DNA from: Perca fluviatilis | Lineage: Eukaryota; Chordata; Actinopteri; Perciformes; Percidae | DNA length: 64,000 nucleotides | Assembly: GCF_010015445.1 (NCBI RefSeq) | Contig: NC_053123.1 | Coordinates: 3,621,739 to 3,685,738 of the forward strand | Direction: 5' to 3' | Shown: positions 1 to 11,282 of the stretch, one piece after another | Position numbering within the stretch: position 1 is the first letter of the stretch | Layout of the letters: each line of letters opens with the position of its first letter | Made by a program: the position numbers and the translations under genes | Notes under the pieces: generated by a model | What the model saw: the letters and a program-made list of their open reading frames with translations, nothing else | Database searches by the model: none | Told to the model about the DNA's origin: nothing

Positions 1-210
1 TTTTCTGATTTATTAGACGTTGAGTTTCAGTCTGTATGATAAATGAACAGTTTTGTACATGCGTGTAATCTTTCATTAATTTATGCTATGACTTTATGTA
101 TTTGTTTCTGGGCATATACAGTGCACTACAATAATATAGAAATTATAATTCCACATAACACTAATAGGGACACCTAGGACATGCCAGTGCATAGGCCTAC
201 TTATGACTCT

Positions 211-609
211 GTCATTAAGTGTCATTCAGTTTTTGTCATGACAAGTTGACATTATTTGGGTTGTCTTGATTATGACAACTTGACATTAATCAAAGTGACA
301 TTACCAGAAGTTGTCTTGGTCATGACAAGTTGACATTAAATTAGTTTGGGATGTCTTTGTAATGACAACTTGACATTAACCAGGATGACATTACCAGAGG
401 ATGTCTTTGTCATGACAACTTGACATAATGTCATCCTGTTTAATGTCAAGTTGTCTTAATAAGGACACTCCAAATAAATTGAATGTCAAGTTGTCATGAC
501 CAACACAACTTCTGGTAATGTCACTTTGATTAAATGTCAACTTGTCATAATCAAGACAACCCAAACAATGTCAACTTGTCATGACAAAAACCAAATTACA
601 CTTAATGAC
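211..609. mobile_element. ~400-bp hairpin MITE (TGACA-rich)
   Basis: The stretch folds back on itself along almost its whole length. The left arm (211-340) is matched in reverse complement by 481-609, and the inner parts (341-390 against 430-480) also pair, leaving a short asymmetric centre near 391-425. The sequence is built from many small variants of TGACAACTTGACATT. Downstream, 640-735 continues with TGACAGTGTCATGTCA-type palindromes and ends in an AATAAAGTTTTACC tail, which I associate from memory with a common fish interspersed repeat, so the full element may run to about 735. No coding capacity. Clear target-site duplications were not found. Confidence 0.75.
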
Positions 610-999
610 AGAAGTTGTAGAAAACGTTTATGACTTGTTTATAACGTTTATGACACGTTCATGACAGTGTCATGTCATAGTTATGACAGTGTCATGTCAC
701 GATTGTGTCGATACCTTCAAATAAAGTTTTACCCTCTAATTAGTAACCTGCAAAAAGGAGGCACAAGTTAGGACACACCTCCACCATGTAGACAGCAAAC
801 ACACTCAAATGACACAAAAGGGGCATCACAGCATCATTTGCTAACAACTAGCTATTTGGGACCAGGATATTTCTAGGAACAAAAGTGTTCATTCCCAAAG
901 TTAGATCGCGCAGTGTTCACTTTTGCTACAATGCAACATCTCCGGTCTCTCTGTCTTTATCTGTGTGTGTTCTACTTCCGTCCAAACCTGCACACCTAC

Positions 1000-1421
1000 C
1001 AAAGTATTTCCATTTAATGCTACTTTATACTTAGGCAAATATAGGCAAATATTATACATGCAAATAGTACTACTTTATTTGAAAGCTCTAGTTACTTTGC
1101 GGATTCAGATTATTAACACAAAACATAAGCATCCAATCAATGATGCATTTTTATAGATGAAGCTACCCAGCAGTATATCAGATAATTAAGTCCCACCTTA
1201 ACCAGCTACAACATCAAAGTGATTAACACATTAATGCATCACTACATATAATTCAGTAATATGTATGATTCTGCTTGAGTACTTTTAGTACTTAAAGTAT
1301 ATTTTGATGCTGATACTTTTGTACTTATACTTGATTTTGAACCACTTTTATTTGTAACAGTCATTTTCCAATGTAGTATTGTTAGTTTTACTTTAGTTAA
1401 AGATCTGAATACTTCTATGAT
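1000..1421. mobile_element. hAT-like non-autonomous element, degenerate copy
   Basis: This contains the blocks of a very common teleost repeat: CTACTTTATACTT near 1018, AGTTACTTTGCGGATT near 1090, CACATTAATGCATCA near 1228, several AGTACTT/AAGTA words at 1277-1330, and an end reading GATCTGAATACTTCT near 1405-1420. In intact copies the end is CAGTGGTGGAAGAAGTATTC, and a fragment with that terminus lies at 56055. A second partial copy lies at 44955-45160. The left terminus is decayed. The family assignment is from memory of fish repeats; the block order is seen directly. Confidence 0.6.
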
Positions 1422-1914
1422 TCTGACCATGCATACTCTCCTGGCCCTGCACAATACAGTTCATCAGTACTCAGGCGTCTGTCTGCTGCTCTCTTAAAGT
1501 TTCATGTCATGTTTTGGTAAAACAGCATCCCCGCCGGAGCATTAAACAGTTCAGGTAGAGAGTGCTGGTGGAGCATGGGAGACGGCGAAAGCAAAAACCA
1601 ACAAAATGATAATAACTTCAGATAAAGTTCTGTATGACGTTGATAAGGGAAAAGCTGCTGATATCAGTACACTTATTTTAGAAGGAGCTGTGTTTGTGTT
1701 TGTGAAGAGAATGCCACTCTCGCCTGAAGGCTTCTCCTCTGTCACGTTAATGAGAAACACGGAGGTGTGTCTGGTGAATGCCTGGTGTTCCAGGAGATTT
1801 GTGGACAGATACAGAAAAAAATACTAAATCAATTTTTTGATTTGATTTCTGCTTTTTTTCCAGCAAGACACAGAATAATTTTTTTTTATTTTCATGTATT
1901 TTTTAGCTATGTTC
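1422..1914. other. No recognised gene; short ORF at 1606-1827
   Basis: A GC-richer patch (1520-1800) holds an open frame of 73 codons at 1606-1827 on +, with an overlapping frame on -. I do not recognise either product, neither is flanked by convincing splice sites, and the downstream A/T-rich tract (1815-1890) gives no poly(A) context. Treated as non-coding. Confidence 0.4.
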
Positions 1915-2260
1915 TGGGCCGAACAGGACTCTGGTGCAGAGACAGACACATGAGGCAAAGTTCAAAGTATTTTCTGAGAAGCCAGGCAGGCATACACAGG
2001 TGGTCAGTCCAAACACTGCAAACTAATCCAAAAACCAGGGAAGACAGTTGAGTCAGAAACCGTAGAAACAAAGACAATTTCGCAGAGGAACAGGAAAAAC
2101 AAGGGATTATAGAAAAGAGGTTGGCTGATGGCAGTAATGAGGGCAGGTGTAGATAATCATGGAGGAAGGAGACACACGAGGGCAGGAACTGAAAAGACGA
2201 TGGTAGGCTAGTATTTCAAAATAAAACAGGAAATTATATGCAGATAGAGATTGACAGGAT
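1915..2260. mobile_element. Interspersed repeat, purine-rich CAGGCAGG type
   Basis: The composition and words (CCAGGCAGGCATACACAGG, AACCAGGGAAGACAG, AACAGGAAAAACAAGGG, ATTTCAAAATAAAACAGGAAA) match a repeat I have seen often in fish genomes, usually with a (CAGG)n core. A related stretch with a clearer (CAGG)n run lies at 52440-52800. Ends and class are not resolved. Confidence 0.4.
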
Positions 2261-3472
2261 GCTGATAATAGCTGATAATCTGTTATTTCCATGTATTTTT
2301 TTCATTTGTTCTCCCTTACTTTTCCTCTTCTCTGTTGGTAGAGCGTCAGTCAATTTTAACAGATTGACCACAAACTAATCAAACTAATCGTTGTTCCTAT
2401 TATTTCAAAATAAACGTTAATATACAGTCAAATGCCAGCTTGTTCTCAATGAGTGGGTCTTGAGTAGAGGGCGCGTTAAAGAGCCATTCTTAGTTTAAAT
2501 GTTTTGATGGAATTATATCAGAGGGAGAGCATGGAAATAAGCTGCATTATTGTGAGCACTTTAGCATGCAAGCCTCGCCTCTGCTTCTGTAACACAAACA
2601 GTGAGCCCCGAGTGAGAGCAAAATTTGAATGTTTTCATTCTAATCAGCATCAGCAGACTAACAACTAAGTGCGTTTGGGGTGATTTATAACTACTGCAAT
2701 CTCTTCTTGGATGAAGGTGGATGTCAAATGTATCACATACAGACAATCTCAGAAGAAAGAAATGTGTACAATGCGTACATCGGCAAGGATTTACGGACAT
2801 TTCAAAAGCATCGCACATATTCCAACAGCAGAACGGATGAGAGACACTTGTACGGTCCTTTATTTACGGTACTATCTTGCGCTACTTCGTTAATAAAGAC
2901 AAAAAAGCACTTCTTCGGTCGCTACACTCCGGGCTTCCTGAATGATAGCTGTCAGTCAAGGTAGACCAATGAGCTCCGTGGGTGAGATCGCCCCCAGTTC
3001 GCCTTAAAAGTGACCAATCATAGGAGGGCCAGTGCCTCCTTGGTTTCCGTCCCCAAAATGTCACAAGTCATTTTCATTCAGGCGAGCAGAAATCAACTTC
3101 GCCAGCAGAATTGACCTGCGAGGCGGCTTGTGGCTGCTCGGTGTGCATGCTGCTTATTTTTCTGCACGCAGGTGCCATTCTTTCCCTCTCCCTATGTTTT
3201 GTACAACTCTCGATTGTTGAATTGGTGCGCGGGGAGTAATATTTGCTCGTGTGAAATGGTGTAATTTGCTCGGGAGCATGTTTTAACGCGCTGGATAAAT
3301 GGTTACACCTCATTTGCTCTTAACAGTGTATCGCCGCAATCTTTCCATCAAACTTATGTTCAGCTGGTGCAACAGGCTGCAGGAACCTTTGGGACTCACA
3401 GCGGTAGTATCATGTCATCATGGTACGGTTCACACAGTGCCACAGTAAGCAGCATTAGCTACTCTCTCCAGC

Positions 3473-3528
<56 letters not shown>

Positions 3529-4860
3529 TAGTGGCCCAGTTGTAGGCAGACCACAACAGTAAAGCAGGAAACCATCTGTTTCACAGCTTGCCAGCCGTCT
3601 GTCAGTCTCAAGACTCTGCCAAGTTCTTATATTTAAAGCTAGGGCTGACATTTGTGCTTTGAAGCCATCACCATATAACACCCCTATTGGCCACTTGCAA
3701 GACCTAAAAGTCTTTAGGGACATTTTTAATATAATATCTTTTTGTTAGTGTTTTTGTAAGTGTAAATTATCCTCCTGTACCCTTTCCTTAAAGCAGTTGT
3801 CACAGAAAACACTGATAATATAACTATCCTATATAGCAGTGAATGTTTACCCTACTTAATGTCTTTATTCCGCGGACCTTTACCCTTTCATAAGTACTAT
3901 TAAAATGCACATTAATATTCCAACAGTATGTAGGATCCTTAAATACTCTGTTTTAGCGGCAGCATTATGTAAATATCACACTTTACGGTACACCAACCTT
4001 GTATCACTTCCTGTTGTGTTTCTGCTGCAGTACCGTACGTGCAAAGCTCTGCTTTCATGAAAACACAGTACTGTATGTGCACTCTAAATAGTCATGCAGG
4101 GATATGTGTGAGCTGTGAGGATGCTTTCAGGCTTATCCTTATAAAGGATAAACAAGATCCAGACTTAATCACTTGAAGATAATGTTAAGATGTATGGGGA
4201 CGCTATGAGGGCAGGCACTGGAGAATAAGTAATGAATTAATAAAGAATAAGTTGAACCAGAGGGGAGAAACAGGCATTAGCATGTGTTGACATCTCACTG
4301 TCACTGCAGGTAACACGGCCAGCGCAGGGCCACCGTGCAGGCTGCCGTGGCTTCCAAATGGCTGTCTCCTGGCGCTAAAAGTCATTTATAAAGGTTTAAT
4401 CCACAATGCTACTGTGAGCCTAAAAGGCACGCTTTGACATTTCAATTTACCTTTGTACTTCACTGAGCTATAGGGTGAAACATGCTCTCTCTTTTCTTTC
4501 CTTCTTTCTATCTTTCCATCTATGCATCTAAAAACAGATAGTTTATAATAGGCTTAATACAAGGTGATTATAATACAAGGTGATTGTAAAAGATTATACT
4601 GACACCAATCTTGAATGTCATGTTAGCCCTTTAGGAAACATTCTGGTACATTGGTCACATCTAGCAGCCCACAATATACTGCAGAAATCAAAGATCAGTA
4701 ATTGCCTGCAACAGTTTTCAGATTTCTCCTAAACACTAGCAGTGTGAGACGGCACATCACACTTGGTATTGTTTTCTCCTTTGGTTTGTTTTATTCGCCG
4801 AGTGTTTCCCTCTACAGGAGCACACTGATCTCTGATTTCCTAAAACAGGGCCACAGATTC
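2261..4860. other. Mostly unassigned DNA with one AT microsatellite
   Basis: I find no gene here. A GC-richer block at 2890-3320 looks like a transposon remnant (short open frames on both strands, none longer than 94 codons) but I cannot place it in a family. The rest is A/T-rich with a perfect AT tract listed separately. Nothing else stands out. Confidence 0.4.
3477..3524. repeat. (AT)n microsatellite
   Basis: An uninterrupted run of alternating A and T, about 24 dinucleotides, directly readable. Confidence 0.97.
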
Positions 4861-4861
4861 A

Positions 4862-5045
4862 AATTCAATTCAAATTTATTTCAAGTGCAATATCACTATA
4901 AGACATGGTCTCAAAACACTGTACAACAGGGAATTCAGTAAGAAGTTAGGATTAAAATACAAAATACATCTAAAATCATTGCGGATATATACACACACAT
5001 AAAGACAAATTAAAAGTGGTACAAGAGTAGAAAAAGAAGATAGAG
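4862..5045. mobile_element. Interspersed repeat with ATTCAATTCAAATTTATTT head
   Basis: It begins with an ATTCAATTCAAATTTATTT motif followed by a block reading as ATGGTCTCAAAACACTGTAC. A relative with the same head design (ATTCAATTTTATTTATAGTA then ATCTCGAGACACTTTACAG) lies at 24708-24850. Fish genomes carry many copies; I believe they are retroposon tails but cannot prove the class from this window. Confidence 0.5.
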
Positions 5046-5269
5046 GAAGTCATAGTAATGCTCCACAATGTTTTGAAAATAGAAATGTTTTGAGTTTTGA
5101 TGAGATTTTATTAGGAAACTGTAATTAATGAGATGAGAACACAGGCTCCTGGTACAAGCTCCCCGCGCTGTGTAGTGTGATCTACTCATGTCTGAGTTTA
5201 GGGGACCAGTAACACAGGATTGTTCCGGTGCAGCCGGTGGTTCCGCTTTCTTGGTGTTGGCATTCTAAA

Positions 5270-5447
5270 CTCTGCTTGATTCGGGAAACGTCCTCTGAGC
5301 TAGAACTGACAATCAAATTATGTTTGACGATTGTGATTGGTTTATGCCAATAAACCAGAGCACATCTTTCTCCCATCCTGGAATGCTGTGTGGACTAGCC
5401 AGACCTCCCTCTGCCGCGCTGTGGAGGAAGGTCTGGCAATGCAATAC
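5270..5447. mobile_element. DNA-transposon end fragment (TAGCCAGACC type)
   Basis: It carries GATTGGTTTATGCCAATAAA followed by CTAGCCAGACCTCCCTCTGC and a small stem formed by CCGCGCTGTGGAGGAAGGTCTGG. The same terminal design recurs at 32373-32415. The stem-forming end suggests a TIR element, probably non-autonomous; the other end is not visible. Confidence 0.5.
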
Positions 5448-5496
5448 CAGGGGACCAGTGATAGTGCATTCCCGATGTGGATGTGAATTTGAGTGC

Positions 5497-5556
5497 GGAT
5501 TCCGCTTCCAACCTGTAGGGGGACAGAAGCGGGAAAAGTGCTTTAGTGTTGCTTTA
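5497..5556 (+). mobile_element. Single arm of the palindromic MITE at 7942-8142
   Basis: The arm GATTCCGCTTCCAACCTGTA plus the following GGGGGACAGAAGCGGGAAAA is nearly identical to the right arm of the complete palindromic copy at 8087-8140. After an interval the two loci again share a block, ATTATTGTGCATGAGTTTTC (5618-5644 and 8190-8210), so the copies share flanking sequence beyond the arm and probably belong to a larger composite repeat. Confidence 0.6.
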
Positions 5557-5659
5557 ACTGTCATGTGACCAGCCGTCACGTGACCGGCTGATGGTAGACC
5601 GTAATTTCATAGGATATCATACAAATTATTGTGCATGAGTTTTCGTGGATGTGAATTGG

Positions 5660-6045
5660 AGTGCGGACCGGGTCGCATTTTTCTGTCTGAGCCCGGTCTA
5701 ACCGAACCTGGCCCGAGCCCGACAGGCATTAAGATATTTCTGTCCGAGCCCGACAGTTAAAATCTCATTTTTTTCTCGTACTAATGACACATGTACGTGT
5801 GTTTGTGTGGAAAGCTTTTATTAAGCAACTGTAGGAAGGAATTCGGAAATGTCAACAGATAAGCTCATCAGCACACACGGGGCAACAAGCGCACGTTAAC
5901 GCAGGTGCGCACCTACACTATAAGCTTTTTTAAATTTCAAATGTTCAATGCCTTAATGCGCTGATGTGAACGGGCCCGACCCGAACCCAAATATCATTTC
6001 TAAATATCTGTCCCGACGGGCTCGGTTCGGGTATCCCATCATCTA
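5660..6045. mobile_element. Element with CCCGAGCCCGACAG-type inverted ends
   Basis: The left part repeats GCCCGAGCCCGACAG (5708-5755) and the right part repeats GGGCCCGACCCGAACCC and GACGGGCTCGGTTCGGGTA (5970-6030), which are inverted relative to one another. The A/T-rich centre has no long ORF. The ends resemble a fish hAT-type family known to me by its GGGTCGGG-rich termini. No clean duplication was seen. Confidence 0.55.
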
Positions 6046-6814
6046 ATGTAAATACACTTCTATGGGAAAAATACGGACTCAGCAGGTTAAGTCGGGCTGA
6101 GTGTCAATAATGTTCATTCACATTCACTCGCTTTTTTTTTGGGGGTCTTTACAGGGAGAGAGAGCAGGTTGACATTATATGCAACGATATTTTTCATTTG
6201 CTTGGTGAGGACATCAAGGTGATTTATTAGAAATTGATTTCTTATTAGATCCTTTCTGCAGTCACTTATTATGACAAACTACTACATACTGTAGGATCCT
6301 CTAAATGGACAGTAGGGGGATCAGTGGGAGATGATGTAAAACGACTGTCAGACGTGTGGCACCCAAGTGACATATGACAATATGAAAATCTACCCGCTTC
6401 AAAAAAAATAAAAATATATAAAATGTTCACATGTAAGATTGGATGTGTTGGTTATCCTTGTTCACCTGGCAGTGAGGCGAGGCGTTGATTGGTACTGCAC
6501 CGTGAGAATAATGTGTGGAAACACTATACAGGTGGTAAGAAACCTACTGCACCGCCGTCGGTGCTAAGTGAAATGGTTATTTCAGTCAGTAGCACATAAA
6601 ACCATAGCTGACAATTTGACAGCTTTAGAAATTAATTTCTAAATGACAAAATGCATAGTATAGAACGAGTATGGGTGATGGACAATAACTGCATCCAGGC
6701 TGGTCTCGAGCCATTTGTACATAGAGTACTAAAAGTAATGTACTGTAATTGATATGTATTCCACGTACGCACCACATTTTCTGCAAGGTCCGCGTAGGGG
6801 GGAGGTCGTTGTGG
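6046..6814. other. No recognised feature
   Basis: Unassigned, moderately A/T-rich sequence with a poly(T) run near 6130 and an A-rich patch near 6400. No open frame above 69 codons and no clear repeat ends. Confidence 0.4.
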
Positions 6815-6990
6815 ATGGGTGGGTCATAAAACACAGTGCTTTAAAGCTGGGGAGCGGAGTTTGAGTCGTGGGAGAAGTTAAGTGAAAAACACAAGACTTT
6901 CACCCAGGATACAGGTGGTTGTGTCCCGGGACTACAACTTAAGGGGGACCGGTGTTTCAACCCAAACCACAATCTTTTTTTCCAATCTCA
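6815..6990. mobile_element. Fragment related to the element at 15931-16534
   Basis: It shares in order the words GTGGATGGGTGGGTCA, ACAAGACTTTCACCCAGGA, TGTCCCGGGA and CAACCCAAACC with the interior of the larger TIR element near 16115-16410. The ends are missing. Confidence 0.5.
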
Positions 6991-7022
6991 ATTAAATGTT
7001 TTGGTGCCTAAACTTAGTCACT

Positions 7023-7610
7023 AGGGCTGGGTTAAAAAAAAAATTTTTCGAATTTGAATCGATTTTCATTTGAATGATCCAATATTGATTCATAAAATTG
7101 AATTGACTTAGAAGATCTAAAGAATCCACTGGTCCCTTGGGAAGGGGGTGAAAAACTGGCACGACCATTTTTAAAGTAGTCCCTTGGAATCTCACCTCAA
7201 GATATCTGAATGAAAAGTCACTCAATACTCACTGACCGTAGAGTTGGACTTTGTTGTCCAACTGCAGTGTTGACTGCAGTAGTGTGTTCATGTTACATTA
7301 ATGTAACTACTTTGGGGTCAAGTCTTAATGTAAACATTAATATAATATAAAATGTACTATTTAAATTACTGTTTATTTAAACAGTCATATTCAGAGGTAC
7401 TGAACTGTGTTTTGTTGTTCTGAAAAAATGACAAAGATAAAGATTCTTTCTTTATAAATATATACTTTTAATAATGCAGCAGGTCAGTGGGAACCATTAT
7501 AGAATCTCTTTCATATTCAAGCTAAATTGGTTTTGCAACTGAAATATCCCAAATTGACATTGAATCGGAAATCCAATCAATTCAGGAAATCATTGGTGAT
7601 ACCCAGCCCT
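7023..7610. mobile_element. hAT-like element, AGGGCTGGGT termini
   Basis: Left end AGGGCTGGGT and right end ACCCAGCCCT are exact inverted copies. Flanks TAGTCACT (7015-7022) and TAGTCGTT (7610-7617, sharing the terminal T) agree at 6 of 8 positions, which fits an old 8-bp hAT duplication. The interior is A/T-rich with AATTGAATTGAC and TTGACATTGAATCGG blocks that also mirror one another near the ends. There is no transposase frame, so this is a non-autonomous copy. Confidence 0.75.
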
Positions 7611-7638
7611 AGTCGTTGCCATAGGACGCTCAGCTTTT

Positions 7639-7830
7639 TAATTGTTTTTTTTGAAGATTATTTTTTGGCCATTATTGACAGGACAGATGGAGACATGAAA
7701 GGGGAGAGAGAGGGGGGAATGACATGCAGCAAAGGGCCGCAGGTCGGAGTCGAACCCGGGCCCGTTGCGCGGAGAAGCAAACCCCTACACATGGGCGCCC
7801 GCTCCACCAACTTAGCTATCCGGGCGCCCA
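7639..7830 (-). mobile_element. tRNA-headed SINE with target-site duplications
   Basis: Read on -, the head shows a pol III A box (TAGCTAAGTTGGTGGAGCG) and a B box (GGTTCGACTCC), followed by a tail with CTCTCCCCTTTCATGTCT and an A-rich 3' end. The flanks GGACGCTCAGCTTTT (7624-7638) and GGACCCTCAACTTTT (7831-7845) match at 13 of 15 positions, as expected for retroposition. A truncated relative is at 28155-28312. It is not a functional tRNA gene: the rest of the cloverleaf is missing. Confidence 0.88.
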
Positions 7831-7941
7831 GGACCCTCAACTTTTGTCAGCTAAAGTCAACTGCAACGGCTGCTAAAACGACCGGAGCCTCACAGTCACA
7901 TTTTCTCTGCTAAATGTAACTGTATAGATTACTAAACTTCA

Positions 7942-8142
7942 AGCAACACTAAAGTTCTTTTCCCGTTTCGGCCCCCTCTTACAGGTTGGAAGCAGAATTG
8001 TCCCTTAGCGCTGTCGTTATGTCTCATTCAAACTACAGATCCGCTACCCGATCTGGCAAACTTGCATAATATAATGTAATGGACAATTCCGCTTCCAACC
8101 TGTAGGGGGACCAAAGCGGGAAAAGTGCTCTAGTGTAGTCTC
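7942..8142. mobile_element. Short palindromic MITE
   Basis: The left arm (7942-8000, with CTTTTCCCGTTTCGGCCCCC then TTACAGGTTGGAAGCAGAAT) is matched in reverse complement by the right arm (8083-8140). The loop of about 80 bp is unrelated to the arms. It lies about 110 bp after the SINE at 7639-7830. A solo arm is at 5497-5556. Confidence 0.75.
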
Positions 8143-8539
8143 ATGACAGAAAAATAACGGCGGTAACCGTCATTTCGTAGGATATCTTACGAATTATTGT
8201 GCATGAGTTTTCGTACAATATCATACGAACCTGTTGATGAGAATGCGTTGCTGCAGCTGATGATAGATTAAACCTTGGATATCTGACATAACACTTTTCA
8301 ATCATTTGGCAACGCCTAATAGTTTAATCCAATCCTTTACCAACTATTTTACCTTTGTCTCAGTTTTCTAACCTGATGAGAGAACTGGACTTTGAGTGCT
8401 CGGAGGCAGCTGAATGTAGAATACATTTAGAGCATCGTGCAGTCCCTGACTGGATATTCACTGAGCAAAATAGGCTGGACTGTGAAATGAATGTATTCCT
8501 CGTTGCCTTCGCTGTGGCCCGAGGCTGCCGAAGAACTCT

Positions 8540-8541
<2 letters not shown>

Positions 8542-8584
<43 letters not shown>
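8542..8584. repeat. (GA)n microsatellite
   Basis: About 21 uninterrupted GA units, directly readable, followed 225 bp later by a long CA tract. Confidence 0.96.
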
Positions 8585-8587
<3 letters not shown>

Positions 8588-8804
8588 TTATTGCTAAAGT
8601 GTGTTATGTGTGTGCTCTGCGCATTTGTATGTATAAAGTGTTGTAGCGATGTGCCTGAGGAGGAAGCCAAAGCTCATCCCTGTAACACAGTGGAGGGGAG
8701 GGGGAGAGGTGTCAAAACAAGTAATGAACGGTTGTGTGTTCCTCTATTCACCGCTCCAGTGTGGTGACAGAGACGCAATAATGGGTGCCGCACATAATGA
8801 GACG

Positions 8805-8808
<4 letters not shown>

Positions 8809-8898
<90 letters not shown>
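8809..8898. repeat. (CA)n microsatellite, 45 units
   Basis: A perfect 90-bp run of CA dinucleotides. Such alternating purine-pyrimidine tracts can adopt Z-DNA and are usually highly polymorphic in fish. The long open frames crossing it on both strands are consequences of the repeat. Confidence 0.98.
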
Positions 8899-8902
<4 letters not shown>

Positions 8903-9446
8903 CTCGACAGTACAGTTTGAAAAGAGAGGCGCTGGCCCCTGTTGGTTACCAGAGGAAGTGAGCGTGTGCTGGACACATTCAGTTGGACTGGATTCAGTTA
9001 CTTTGTCCCTCGGCTTGGCTTTCTGCCGTCAGTTACTCCATCCATGTATTTACAGGCTTTTGGCTCAGTTACTACATCTCTAGGCATGCTATATATTATC
9101 ATTTCCAGTAGAATCACTTAGAAATGCCATTCATTTGCATGTGAGTGCTCCTTAACCTGTTTGAGGAGTTGCATGCAGTTTGAAATGGATGATTCAGATA
9201 TATCCGGCAGAATTCCAGCTACTCTGTAGGCTGAATAACTCTGTTATAAATGACCTAATTTCTGTTATGTGTATTGTTTTATTCATTTTTTGTTGTTGTG
9301 TATTTACCTAGTTTGATAAAGTTTTAATACAAATAAAAAAGACGAAAGAGGTTTTGTGTCTGTAGTTAACATTTTTAACTATCAGCATATCAATAAACAG
9401 AAGAGTGTCAATGCTTCAGGATTATGAGAATCATAATGATTAGACA
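8899..9446. other. No recognised feature
   Basis: Unassigned sequence after the CA tract, becoming A/T-rich around 9250-9340. No coding signal. Confidence 0.4.
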
Positions 9447-9720
9447 TTAGGGCTGTCCTGAATACCATTTTTATTGGTTCAAAGCTTCAGTACTAATCTA
9501 CAGTATTGAAGGGGGAAAACAATGCGGACATTCAAATCCCTAAAATTCACAATCAAAAGCCTACCCAACGAATAGTCGAATTTTCAGGTCAAGCACTATT
9601 ATATATTATGAGTAATGTAAAAAATATGAATGTATTGCTAGTGCCACATGAAAGTGTCGGCACTACAGTTCCTATCTTGCAAACAGAAAGTATAATGTTG
9701 CCGTGTAGTCAGTGAGTTGT
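9447..9720. mobile_element. Possible hAT-like fragment (TAGGGCTGTC end)
   Basis: It starts with TAGGGCTGTCCTGAATACCA, typical in design of hAT-type ends, followed by sequence such as AACGAATAGTCGAATTTTCA. The matching right terminus was not found, so this is a truncated copy at best. Confidence 0.4.
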
Positions 9721-11282
9721 AAGTCATGTATTTTTTTTGGTGTATCATGAATAGTCATGTTACTGCACCTTAGCTGCAAGCACTTCCTGTTTGCTATGTA
9801 ACCACGGACACACGGACAACGTTCAACTGGATCAATGTCTGTGTGTTCCGATCGGAATTAGTTATGGATCTGAAACGAAGGGGTGAGAAGTTTTAATGAA
9901 AACTGCATTGATCAGGTTTAAAGGATTAAATCCTATACTAATTCAAATATTTGATCAACTGAAGCAGTGGTGTTTCAGGCTATGTCGGAGTACTAGGCCA
10001 AACATTCACTGGCACCCCTGAGTGGGTTAATCTTTCCATAGCCAAAATTATATTTTAATTACAGTTTCCTAACAAAAAAATCCCAACAGATTTCAGGAAC
10101 TTGCACCCAAATCTTTGTAGTGTGATTAAGTGCATCTCTCACTAGACACGTGACGACACCCAGCGCTTGACCGGTTGGCTTCTCGGCCGCTTTGAGGTCA
10201 ACTTGGCGTTTCAGGATTCGAACACCATGGCAACGCCGTCAGTGTGGTGTTTGTTCTGTCCAACAAGTTGGTCTTGTCTCAATAAGCGGTCTGCACGGGA
10301 CCTTCACTAAGCTTTAGACTTCTAGGTTTACATTCAGCCGTCTTCGGCGTTGCTTTCTCTGGTTCTGTGTATGCATCTATATAAAACTCATCACATGTGA
10401 CTGAAGACATTAAAAGCTAACAACACAAGAGAAACTATTCCACACTAGATAATCGCTCCCCTTCCACGTGCTCAGCCATTTCCTCAGAAAACGAGCCAGT
10501 TCATGCTGCAAATAGGATTTAATGGCGGTAATAATCCGTAGCAGCCGAAACCCGACAGGTGATGCAATTTCCTGGGCCTTTGCTTTTCTTCTAATCTGGT
10601 TTAATAGGATGTGAAGCTTCAGTTGTGCTTTAATCTTAGTGAACAGACCACAATCCTTTAGCATGCTCAAAGCCCAACTTGATATGACAGGGTGCTCTGC
10701 AAATTATTTACTTGGAAAGAGATTACTCTGCGCGCTGAAAGGTGATGTAAGCTTAGCCCAGGATTGTTTTTGCCAGCGTTGTGCTCCTGGATGTTTTGGG
10801 AGCTGACAGGGACACAGCACCGGCGGTTCATTGGTATTCTGGAGCCGCTCGGTCTGTCGTGCTATACTATAGAATGCATAGACTTTGTGACAAAGTTGAT
10901 GAAGCATGCATTTTCATCACAGTGCCAGGGCAGAGCCCCGACAGTGTAAGATGGAGGCGTTGAGCAGAAGTGGAATAAAAAGGTCTGAGTGAAGACAGAG
11001 CGTGCGCACACACACACACACACGTTATGCAGTGTTTGAGAGATTGTAGTACATGCGTGTTTGCTTGTATACATTTGTACTGTATTTATATCTTATATGT
11101 CTTCTGATATATTTGCACACACAGTCCCGTGGCAGTAAACTGAGTGGGTGGATTGGCAGTGTGATTTGTATATATATAATGTGTATTTGCTCCACATTAC
11201 TGGTTAATGATGACTTCCTTTGACAAGCATCTTACACAATGGCTCCTCATCGTACTATAGAATGAATTTTTGCCTATGGCCT
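9721..11282. other. Unassigned DNA with a short CA tract
   Basis: No gene recognised. A GC-richer patch at 10140-10340 and a non-repetitive stretch at 10400-10960 contain only short open frames (up to 86 codons) without convincing splice context. A (CA)n tract lies at 11007-11023. Confidence 0.4.

Noticed and set aside
7720..7830. Possible tRNA gene on -
   Set aside because: It has A and B boxes but no proper cloverleaf, and is bordered by SINE body and target duplications.
8649..9083. 144-codon frame with a poly-(TH) stretch, and the - strand frame with poly-(CV)
   Set aside because: Both are created by the (CA)n microsatellite, which has no stop in these frames.
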